From Lucinisca nassula (lineage: Eukaryota; Mollusca; Bivalvia; Lucinida; Lucinidae), in NCBI GenBank assembly GCA_963580285.1, contig OY757010.1, forward strand, positions 69,531,659 through 69,595,658: a DNA stretch of 64,000 nucleotides. Direction: 5' to 3'. The notes beneath the pieces are model-generated. The model made no database searches, was not told the DNA's origin, and saw only the letters and a list, made by a program, of their open reading frames with translations. This document shows, one piece after another, positions 30,575-41,000 of the stretch. How positions within the stretch are numbered: the stretch's first letter is position 1; the number at the start of each line of letters is the position of its first letter. The position numbers were made by a program, and so were the translations under genes.

Positions 30575-30655
30575 CATCTGCCAAAGATTCGAACCCTAGA
30601 TCTCCAAGATGGAAGACGTGCTACTAAAGTGTCTCGACTGGTCGTCAATCTGGTT
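30575..30655 (-). tRNA. tRNA-like sequence E, weak
   Basis: The minus strand shows GGGTTCGAATC (B-box-like) with a loosely paired T arm, TCCA-TCT-TGGA as a possible variable arm, and a run of 13 T straight after the 3' end. The A-box side (GACGACCAGTCGAGACAC) is poor and the acceptor arms do not pair well. It is the weakest of the tRNA-like set. Confidence 0.35.
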
Positions 30656-31311
30656 ACACGACGCCCGAGATTAAGGATATGACGGTAACTATCGCCCAGT
30701 GTTAAAAATATCCACCACAGGCGACTTACCTAAAACACGGACGAGTCCAAAATTAAAAGTGCAGTCACGTCTCACTGCGTTTTGAAAGACTATATCAACA
30801 TTGAAACCATAACACCGACATATTATGGCAGGGTACCTGTACTTTACTTTTTATTGTCATGCTTATTAAAAAAAGTCTACTGAGCTGAACATTTAACACA
30901 GGCATGGGGATGTTATAAAGCAATACATACTAACTGTTAAGGGGAATGGGAACACCTTCTGGGGAGGCAACTCTTGCAAAAGTATTTTTGTCTCCCATGT
31001 CTATAGGGGTCAACTGTTTAAAGGCTAGAGTTCTTTCCTTTAAGAGCTGACCCTTTTTTTTCGTGGGACTGAGCCTATAGAAAAGCAAACAGGAAGTCCC
31101 GAAAGTTTGAAAAATTGGGGGCGGGGGATGACTTTGCCTGGATAGGCTTAGTATTCAGCTCTGCGCTGACTGGGGTTTTGGGTGGAAGAGTGATTGCAGG
31201 CTAAACATTCATCTTTTTATCATTTTATTCATTCTCCCTAAAAATAATTCCCATCTTCACAATGTTAACATATACGAAATACAAAGTGAGTATAGGCTAC
31301 ATTGCACTTCG

Positions 31312-33287
31312 CCAGGCAATCTAGTTACTCATTACCAGGCAGTCTAGTTACTCATTACCAGGCAGTCTAGTTACTCATGACCAGGCAGTCTAGTTACTCA
31401 TGACCAGGCAGTCTAGTTACTCATTACCAGGCAGTCTAGTTACTCATTACCAGGCAGTCTAGTTACTCATTACCAGGCAGTCTAGTTACTCATTACCAAG
31501 CAGTCTAGTTACTCATTACCAGGTAGTCTAGTTACTCATTACCAGGCAGTCTAGTTACTCATTACCAGGCAGTCTAGTCACTCATTACCAGGCAGTCTAG
31601 TTACTCATTACCAGGCAGTCTAGTTACTCATTACCAGACAGTCTAGTTACTCATGACCAGGCAGTCTAGTTACTCATGACCAGGCAGTCTAGTTACTCAT
31701 TACCAGGCAGTCTAGTTACTCATTACCAGGCAGTCTAGTTACTCATTACCAGGCAGTCTAGTTACTCATTACCAGGCAGTCTAGATACTCATTACCAGGC
31801 AGTCTAGTTACTCATTACCAAGCAGTCTAGTTACTCATTACCAGGTAGTCTAGTTACTCATTACCAGGCAGTCTAGTTACTCATTACCAGGCAGTCTAGT
31901 TACTCATTACCAGGCAGTCTAGTTACTCATTACCAAGCAGTCTAGTTACTCATTACCAGGTAGTCTAGTTACTCATTACCAGGCAGTCTAGTTACTCATT
32001 ACCAGGCAGTCTAGTCACTCATTACCAGGCAGTCTAGTTACTCATTACCAGGCAGTCTAGTTACTCATTACCAGGCAGTCTAGTCACTCATTACCAGGCA
32101 GTCTAGTTACTCATTACCAGGCAGTCTAGTTACTCATTACCAGGCAGTCTAGTTACTCATTACCAGGCAGTCTAGTTACTCATTACCAGGCAGTCTAGTT
32201 ACTCATTACCAGGCAGTCTAGTTACTCATTACCAGGCAGTCTAGTTACTCATTACCAGGCAGTCTAGATACTCATTACCAGGCAGTCTAGTTACTCATTA
32301 CCAAGCAGTCTAGTTACTCATTACCAGGTAGTCTAGTTACTCATTACCAGGCAGTCTAGTTACTCATTACCAGGCAGTCTAGTTACTCATTACCAGGCAG
32401 TCTAGTTACTCATTACCAGGCAGTCTAGTTACTCATTACCAGGCAGTCTAGTTACTCATTACCAGGCAGTCTAGATACTCATTACCAGGCAGTCTAGTTA
32501 CTCATTACCAAGCAGTCTAGTTACTCATTACCAGGTAGTCTAGTTACTCATTACCAGGCAGTCTAGTTACTCATTACCAGGCAGTCTAGTCACTCATTAC
32601 CAGGCAGTCTAGTTACTCATTACCAGGCAGTCTAGTTACTCATTACCAGGCAGTCTAGTTACTCATGACCAGGCAGTCTAGTTACTCATTACCAGGCAGT
32701 CTAGTTACTCATTACCAGGCAGTCTAGTTACTCATTACCAGGCAGTCTAGTTACTCAATACCATGCAGTCTAGTTACTCATGACCAGGCAGTCTAGTTAC
32801 TCATTACCAGGCAGTCTAGTTACTCATTACCATGCAGTCTAGTTACTCATTACCAGGCAGTCTAGTTACTCATTACCAGGCAGTCTAGTTACTCAATACC
32901 ATGCAGTCTAGTTACTCATGACCAGGCAGTCTAGTTACTCATTACCAGGCAGTCTAGTTACTCATTACCAGGCAGTCTAGTTACTCATTACCAGGCAGTC
33001 TAGTTACTCATTACCAGGCAGTCTAGTTACTCATTACCAGGCAGTCTAGTCACTCATTACCAGGCAGTCTAGTTACTCATTACCAGGCAGTCTAGTTACT
33101 CATTACCAGGCAGTCTAGTTACTCATGAGCAGGCAGTCTAGTTACTCATTACCAGGCAGTCTAGTTACTCATTACCAGGCAGTCTAGTTACTCATTACCA
33201 TGCAGTCAAGTTACTCATTACCAGGCAGTCTAGTTACTCATTACCAGGCAGTCTAGTTACTCATTACCAGACAGTCTAGTTACTCAT
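31312..33287. repeat. Minisatellite, 23-bp unit, about 86 copies
   Basis: Consensus CCAGGCAGTCTAGTTACTCA followed by TTA, period exactly 23 (1,976 bp). Variants include CCAAGC, CCAGGT, CCATGC, CATGACC, AGTCACTC and AGATACTC. Variant CCAAGC recurs at 31,495, 31,817, 31,932, 32,300 and 32,507, all spaced by multiples of 23. The AGATACTC variant precedes CCAAGC by 36 bp in three places, showing higher-order duplication. There are no unique spacers, so it is not a CRISPR. Confidence 0.97.
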
Positions 33288-33312
33288 AGTGTCTCTACAC
33301 TTTCTGCATTAA

Positions 33313-33530
33313 CTCATTTTGTACCAGAAACCCCCAAACAGTTAATCGGCAAACAGTGCAAGCCCAGATCAGACGCCGCAGAACGTTACCTCTGATCAGG
33401 GCCTCCACTCTTTGCTAAAAGGATAGCCATTGTCCCAATAAATTTTGATGAAAACTCAACTGTCACCCTAAATTTTGAAATGGACTCCTGCAAAATAGAA
33501 GGAGGAAGATTCCATATGGGACAAAAAGCT
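33313..33530. mobile_element. TTAA-type MITE (M2) with HP-B palindrome, right end decayed
   Basis: TTAA (33,309-33,312) is followed by CTCATTTTGTACCAGAAACC; GGAGGAAGATTCCATATGGG with ACAAAAAGCTC is the right end, which has lost its TTAA. The palindrome GCAAACAGTGCAAGCCCAGA..CCTCCACTCTTTGC spans about 33,350-33,414 and has several mismatches. Confidence 0.7.
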
Positions 33531-33989
33531 CACTACTGACTAGTTTCACCACAAGGTGTCCTTGTCCCAAAACTTTGACCAAATGTTTTGGCTGCAAATG
33601 ATGCTTTTGTTGAATACAATCTTAATCAACTCTTATCAGTTGTGATCAGTTGATAAGGAAGGAAATAAGTAGAAATCATATATGTCACACCTCACTGAGG
33701 CACACATTTTAGATCAGATTAATTCTCCAACAATTAAACAAATCATCTGAGTGGTCAGCAATTACTGTTGATTTCTCCTATTTAACCTTGACTTTAATGG
33801 TCACACTTAAAGAAGTGACACCTTTATATTAAAAACTGCTCATTCATGGCACATATTTAAAAAACACATGACCAACTGATTCTATGCCATATTTGGATGT
33901 GGCTGATGCCATTGTGTAGTAGACAAGATGATATTTCATACTGGTAAAATGATTGTTTCTTTTTCTTGTATATTCTTTGTATTCACCTG
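33531..33989. other. Unannotated stretch
   Basis: No gene, RNA or known repeat is recognised. Confidence 0.5.
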
Positions 33990-34117
33990 TATAGTTTTGA
34001 CCCCCTTGAACCCCACTTTTATATAGTAAAACTGGTTTTACAGGGGTAAACCTTATTTTGCTTATTTCTGCTCTAACTATAGATTGTGGGTACTCGTTAG
34101 AACCGCCTCGAGTAACG
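33990..34117. mobile_element. Truncated HP-A MITE
   Basis: Only the left part is present: GACCCCCTTGAACCCCACTT, GGGGTAAACCTTATTTTGCT and GGGTACTCGTTAGAACCGCC. It stops at the palindrome centre (CTCGAG). Loss of one arm from the centre is a typical outcome of hairpin instability. Confidence 0.7.
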
Positions 34118-34249
34118 AATTCTTTTTTCTTTTTTTAAAATACTTTTTAAAATACTGTTCTTTATGTGTTTCAGGTCAGCTGAAGATCTCTGCTTATATG
34201 AACTTTGGGCTTCTTACTGTACATGGTAAGTTTTTCATACAGTTCATAG

Positions 34250-34440
34250 TATTTCTCTTGCTGAATATTCAGTTTAGCCACACCCATTTTTGACTTTGAA
34301 CCAAACAGATAACTTGATGTAATTTATTCCTACAAATTCATAAATTGAATGCCAAACAGTGTAGATCCTGATCAGATGGCTCTGATCTGGATCTACACTG
34401 TTTCCAAAGATAGGGGTTGTCGTGAACAGCATGATAAGAG
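34250..34440 (-). mobile_element. TTAACTCTTA-type MITE (N2), reverse orientation
   Basis: The minus strand begins TTAACTCTTATCATGCTG and carries the palindrome GTGTAGATCCAGATCAGAGC/GATCAGGATCTACACTG (plus-strand 34,355-34,402). It continues TTTATGAATTTGTAGGAATA and GGGTGTGGCTAAACTGAATA, as in N1 at 26,979. Confidence 0.7.
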
Positions 34441-34629
34441 TTAAATAATATCTAGAACTGTTAGACTAGGACCTGTGATATTGGGAGTTAGTCCCATTTA
34501 CATTGTGCAGATTCCATAAAAATCAAATGATTTATAATTTACAAATGGCAAAGTAACATTTTGGAATCATAGTCTGACAGCTTGTGCAGTATTTACAAAG
34601 GTAAGTATTTTGATAGTCTTCTTTATTGC

Positions 34630-35010
34630 TCCATAAAAGCCTTTGTTGTGGTCACTCATCAAAACTGCCTCAGGGAGGCGGTTCTAATGTCAATACCCAC
34701 CACATAGGTTTTTATTGAGAATTGACAAAAATTATCCTCCAATGATCAAAAAATACTTACCTTATCTGTTCCTATGTTTGAGCACTGACTCTTTAAACAG
34801 TATTGTTAATTCAGCATTAGAAAGTATGTACCTAAGCAAACAGTGTCGCCAGATACCGCCAGCTGTTCCTTGGCAGAACATTTTGTAGTAAATTGTACTT
34901 GTTCAAACTTTAGAACAAGTACTGTAATGTCCTAAGTATTGGGGTGGACATGCCTAAGCAAACAGTGCAGACCCAGATCAGACTGTTCAGGGTCAACAGT
35001 TTGCCATTCC
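34630..35010. repeat. Isolated HP-A and HP-B palindromes
   Basis: AAACTGCCTCAGGGAGGCGG at 34,664 is the centre of an HP-A-like palindrome (34,635-34,715). GCAAACAGTGCAGACCCAGA with GGGTCAACAGTTTGC at 34,963-35,003 is a short HP-B palindrome. The flanks do not show MITE ends that I can identify. No gene lies here. Confidence 0.55.
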
Positions 35011-38000
35011 GACTTCACTTTTTGGACTGCGAAACCAATTTGTTGTAATTTTAGGAGAATAACAGCAAGTCTACCCAGGTATTAGAATTTATAGGATTGT
35101 TTATGGTTTGGTAAAGAAATATATTCAGTCTAGCATATAAGTAGCACTGAATGTCCCACAGGAATGATATAGATAGATAGCAGTCAGAGAGGTAGTTCTA
35201 TTAGACTCTGCAGATACATCACGCAGCCTAAGTAGCACTGAATGCCCCACAGGAATGATATAGATAGATAGCAGTCAGAGAGGTAGTTCTATTAGACTCT
35301 GCAGATACATCACGCAGCCTAAGTAGCACTGAATGTCCTACAGGAATGATATAGATAGATAGCAGTCAGAGAGGTAGTTCTATTAGACTCTGCAGATACA
35401 TCATGCAGCCTAAGTAGCACTGAATGCCCCACAGGAATGATATAGATAACAGTCAGAGAGGTAGTTCTATTAGACTCTACAGATACATCATGCAGCCGAA
35501 GTAGCGCTGAATGCCCCACAGGAATGATATAGATAGATAGCAGTCAGAGAGGTAGTTCTATTAGACTCTACAGATACATCACGCAGCCTAAGTAGCACTG
35601 AATGCCCCACAGGAATGATATAGATAGCAGTCAGAGAGGTAGTTCTATTAGACTCTACAGATACATCATGCAGCCTAAGTAGCACTGAATGTCCTACAGG
35701 AATGATATAGATAGATAGCAGTCAGAGAGGTAGTTCTATTAGACTCTACAGATACATCACGCAGCCTAAGTAGCGCTGAATGCCCCACAGGAATGATATA
35801 GATAGATAGCAGTCAGAGAGGTAGTTCTATTAGACTCTGCAGATACATCACACAGCCTAAGTAGCGCTGAATGCCCCACAGGAATGATATAGATAGATAG
35901 CAGTCAGAGAGGTAGCTCTATTAGACTCTACAGATACATCATGCAGCCTAAGTAGCACTGAATGCCCCACAGGAATGATATAGATAGATAGCAGTTAGAG
36001 AGGTAGTTCTATTAGACTCTACAGATACATCATGAAGCCTAAGTAGCACTGAATGCCCCACAGGAATGATATAGATAGATAGCAGTCAGAGAGGTAGTTC
36101 TATTAGACTCTACAGATACATCACACAGCCTAAGTAGCACTGAATGCCCCACAGGAATGATATAGATAGCAGTCAGAGAGGTAGTTCTATTAGACTCTAC
36201 AGATACATCACGCAGCCTAAGTAGCACTGAATGTCCCACAGGAATGATATAGATAGCAGTCAGAGAGGTAGTTCTATTAGACTCTACAGATACATCACGC
36301 AGCCTAAGTAGCACTGAATGCCCTACAGGAATGATATAGATAGCAGTCAGAGAGGTAGTTCTATTAGACTCTACAGATACATCATGCAGCCTAAGTAGCA
36401 CTGAATGCCCCACAGGAATGATATAGATAGATAGCAGTCAGAGAGGTAGTTCTATTAGACTCTGCAGATACATCACGCAGCCTAAGTAGCACTGAATGCC
36501 CCACAGGAATGATATAGATAGATAGCAGTCAGAGGGGTAGTTCTATTAGACTCTACAGATACATCATGCAGCCTAAGTAGCACTGAATGCCCCACAGGAA
36601 TGATATAGATAGATAGCAGTCAGAGAGGTAGTTCTATTAGACTCTGCAGATACATCACACAGCCTAAGTAGCACTGAATGCCCCACAGGAATGATATAGA
36701 TAGATAGCAGTCAGAGGGGTAGTTCTATTAGACTCTACAGATACATCATGCAGCCTAAGTAGCACTGAATGCCCCACAGGAATGATATAGATAGCAGTCA
36801 GAGAGGTAGTTCTATTAGACTCTGCAGATACATCACACAGCCTAAGTAGCACTGAATGCCCCACAGGAATGATATAGATAGCAGTCAGAGAGGTAGTTCT
36901 ATTAGACTCTACAGATACATCACGCAGCCTAAGTAGCACTGAATGCCCCACAGGAATGATATAGATAGATAGCAGTCAGAGAGGTAGTTCTATTAGACTC
37001 TACAGATACATCACACAGCCTAAGTAGCACTGAATGCCCCACAGGAATGATATAGATAGATAGCAGTCAGACAAGTAGTTCTATTAGACTCTGCAGATAC
37101 ATCACGCAGCCTAAGTAGCACTGAATGTCCCACAGGAATGATATAGATAGATAGCAGTCAGAGAGGTAGTTCTATTAGACTCTACAGATACATCACGCAG
37201 CCTAAGTAGCACTGAATGTCCCACAGGAATGATATAGATAGATAGCAGTCAGAGAGGTAGTTCTATTAGACTCTGCAGATACATCATGCAGCCTAAGTAG
37301 CACTGAATGCCCCACAGGAATGATATAGATAGCAGTCAGAGAGGTAGTTCTATTAGACTCTGCAGATACATCACGCAGCCTAAGTAGCACTGAATGCCCC
37401 ACAGGAATGATATAGATAGATAGCAGTTAGAGAGGTAGTTCTATTAGACTCTACAGATACATCATGCAGCCTAAGTAGCGCTGAATGCCCCACAGGAATG
37501 ATATAGATAGATAGCAGTTAGAGAGGTAGTTCTATTAGACTCTGCAGATACATCATGCAGCCTAAGTAGCACTGAATGCCCCACAGGAATGATATAGATA
37601 GCAGTCAGAGAGGTAGTTCTATTAGACTCTGCAGATACATCACACAGCCTAAGTAGCACTGAATGCCCCACAGGAATGATATAGATAGATAGCAGTTAGA
37701 GAGGTAGTTCTATTAGACTCTGCAGATACATCATGCAGCCTAAGTAGCACTGAATGCCCCACAGGAATGATATAGATAGATAGCAGTCAGAGAGGTAGTT
37801 CTATTAGACTCTACAGATACATCATGCAGCCTAAGTAGCACTGAATGCCCCACAGGAATGATATAGATAGCAGTCAGAGAGGTAGTTCTATTAGACTCTA
37901 CAGATACATCATGCAGCCTAAGTAGCACTGAATGCCCCACAGGAATGATATAGATAGCAGTTAGAGAGGTAGTTCTATTAGACTCTACAGATACATCACG

Positions 38001-41000
38001 CAGCCTAAGTAGCATTGAATGCCCCACAGGAATGATATAGATAGCAGTCAGAGAGGTAGTTCTATTAGACTCTGCAGATACATCACACAGCCTAAGTAGC
38101 ACTGAATGCCCCACAGGAATGATATAGATAGCAGTCAGAGAGGTAGTTCTATTAGACTCTACAGATACATCACGCAGCCTAAGTAGCACTGAATGCCCCA
38201 CAGGAATGATATAGATAGCAGTCAGAGAGGTAGTTCTATTAGACTCTACAGATACATCACACAGCCTAAGTAGCACTGAATGCCCCACAGGAATGATATA
38301 GATAGCAGTCAGAGAGGTAGTTCTATTAGACTCTACAGATACATCACACAGCCTAAGTAGCACTGAATGCCCCACAGGAATGATATAGATAGCAGTCAGA
38401 GAGGTAGTTCTATTAGACTCTGCAGATACATCACACAGCCTAAGTAGCACTGAATGCCCCACAGGAATGATATAGATAGATAGCAGTCAGAGAGGTAGTT
38501 CTATTAGACTCTGCAGATACATCATGAAGCCTAAGTAGCACTGAATGCCCCACAGGAATGATATAGATAGCAGTCAGAGAGGTAGTTCTATTAGACTCTG
38601 CAGATACATCATGCAGCCTAAGTAGCGCTGAATGCCCCACAGGAATGATATAGATAGATAGCAGTCAGAGAGGTAGTTCTATTAGACTCTGCAGATACAT
38701 CATGCAGCCTAAGTAGCACTGAATGCCCCACAGGAATGATATAGATAGATAGCAGTTAGAGAGGTAGTTCTATTAGACTCTACAGATACATCACGCAGCC
38801 TAAGTAGCACTGAATGCCCCACAGGAATGATATAGATAGCAGTCAGAGAGGTAGTTCTATTAGACTCTACAGATACATCACACAGCCTAAGTAGCACTGA
38901 ATGCCCCACAGGAATGATATAGATAGCAGTCAGAGAGGTAGTTCTATTAGACTCTACAGATACATCATGCAGCCTAAGTAGCACTGAATGCCCCACAGGA
39001 ATGATATAGATAGCAGTCAGAGAGGTAGTTCTATTAGACTCTGCAGATACATCATGAAGCCTAAGTAGCACTGAATGCCCCACAGGAATGATATAGATAG
39101 CAGTTAGAGAGGTAGTTCTATTAGACTCTGCAGATACATCATGCAGCCTAAGTAGCACTGAATGCCCCACAGGAATGATATAGATAGATAGCAGTTAGAG
39201 AGGTAGTTCTATTAGACTCTGCAGATACATCATGAAGCCTAAGTAGCACTGAATGCCCCACAGGAATGATATAGATAGATAGCAGTCAGAGAGGTAGTTC
39301 TATTAGACTCTACAGATACATCATGCAGCCTAAGTAGCGCTGAATGCCCCACAGGAATGATATAGATAGATAGCAGTCAGAGAGGTAGTTCTATTAGACT
39401 CTGCAGATACATCACACAGCCTAAGTAGCGCTGAATGCCCCACAGGAATGATATAGATAGATAGCAGTCAGAGAGGTAGTTCTATTAGACTCTAAAGATA
39501 CATCACGCAGCCTAAGTAGCACTGAATGCCCCACAGGAATGATATAGATAGATAGCAGTCAGAGAGGTAGTTCTATTAGACTCTACAGATACATCATGCA
39601 GCCTAAGTAGCACTGAATGCCCCACAGGAATGATATAGATAGCAGTCAGAGAGGTAGTTCTATTAGACTCTGCAGATACATCACACAGCCTAAGTAGCAC
39701 TGAATGCCCCACAGGAATGATATAGATAGCAGTCAGAGAGGTAGTTCTATTAGACTCTGCAGATACATCATGCAGCCTAAGTAGCACTGAATGCCCCACA
39801 GGAATGATATAGATAGATAGCAGTCAGAGAGGTAGTTCTATTAGACTCTACAGATACATCATGAAGCCTAAGTAGCACTGAATGCCCCACAGGAATGATA
39901 TAGATAGATAGCAGTCAGAGAGGTAGTTCTATTAGACTCTACAGATACATCATGAAGCCTAAGTAGCACTGAATGCCCCACAGGAATGATATAGATAGAT
40001 AGCAGTCAGAGAGGTAGTTCTATTAGACTCTACAGATACATCATGAAGCCTAAGTAGCACTGAATGCCCCACAGGAATGATATAGATAGATAGCAGTCAG
40101 AGAGGTAGTTCTATTAGACTCTACAGATACATCATGCAGCCTAAGTAGCACTGAATGCCCCACAGGAATGATATAGATAGATAGCAGTCAGAGAGGTAGT
40201 TCTATTAGACTCTGCAGATACATCACGCAGCCTAAGTAGCACTGAATGCCCCACAGGAATGATATAGATAGCAGTCAGAGAGGTAGTTCTATTAGACTCT
40301 GCAGATACATCATGCAGCCTAAGTAGCACTGAATGCCCCACAGGAATGATATAGATAGATAGCAGTCAGAGAGGTAGTTCTATTAGACTCTGCAGATACA
40401 TCACGCAGCCTAAGTAGCACTGAATGCCCCACAGGAATGATATAGATAGCAGTCAGAGAGGTAGTTCTATTAGACTCTGCAGATACATCACGCAGCCTAA
40501 GTAGCACTGAATGCCCCACAGGAATGATATAGATAGCAGTCAGAGAGGTAGTTCTATTAGACTCTACAGATACATCATGCAGCCTAAGTAGCACTGAATG
40601 CCCCACAGGAATGATATAGATAGATAGCAGTCAGAGAGGTAGTTCTATTAGACTCTGCAGATACATCATGAAGCCTAAGTAGCACTGAATGCCCCACAGG
40701 AATGATATAGATAGCAGTCAGAGGGGTAGTTCTATTAGACTCTGCAGATACATCATGCAGCCTAAGTAGCACTGAATGCCCTACAGGAATGATATAGATA
40801 GCAGTTAGAGAGGTAGTTCTATTAGACTCTGCAGATACATCACGCAGCCTAAGTAGCCCTGAATGCCCCACAGGAATGATATAGATAGCAGTCAGAGAGG
40901 TAGTTCTATTAGACTCTGCAGATACATCACACAGCCTAAGTAGCGCTGAATGCCCCACAGGAATGATATAGATAGCAGTCAGAGAGGTAGTTCTATTAGA

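Larger units (their letters stand above)
28375..30839. mobile_element. tRNA-bearing TA-target DNA element, copy 2 (2,465 bp)
   Basis: R has GTAGCTACATACTTTACTTT uninterrupted; here CAGTAAAACCGACATCAGTT...GGCAGGGTACCTG stands between TA dinucleotides (28,373-74 and 30,840-41). Its ends are those of copy 1 in reverse. From left to right it carries tRNA-like B (plus), a ~400-bp unmatched segment, tRNA-like A (minus), tRNA-like C (plus), a tRNA-headed SINE-D (plus), a SINE-2 (plus) and tRNA-like E (minus). Copy 1 lacks everything between A and the ACCTG tip except 46 bp, so one copy gained or lost a ~1.4-kb module. Confidence 0.88.
21579..30925 (+). repeat. Segmental duplication, copy L
   Basis: This block is collinear with 57,205-63,930 (copy R) in the same orientation. 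Landmarks in order: CCAATAATAGCCTAGATTGG (21,768 / 57,341), GACAATCAG-TTGTG (22,158 / 58,730), ATCATAAAGATCTTGTAGTG (22,624 / 59,191), TTATTGTTGTTTCACACC (23,880 / 59,298), GTTCAGAATCTGGGGATAGC (24,289 / 59,761), CACCATATTAATATTGCTTG (25,563 / 61,078) and GGAGCCTATGGTTACTTAAT (26,551 / 61,510). The last is CTACTGAGCTGAACATTTAA (30,877 / 63,880). L is longer because it holds extra insertions. There is no gene in either copy. Confidence 0.9.

Noticed and set aside
31312..33287. CRISPR-like array of 23-bp repeats
   Set aside because: Repeats are directly adjacent with no unique spacers, there are no cas genes, and the sequence is animal.
37740..38462. A 240-codon repetitive protein on the minus strand
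   Set aside because: It exists only because seven consecutive 87-bp satellite units keep frame; it starts at GTG, every 91-bp unit breaks it, and the same peptide appears throughout the array.
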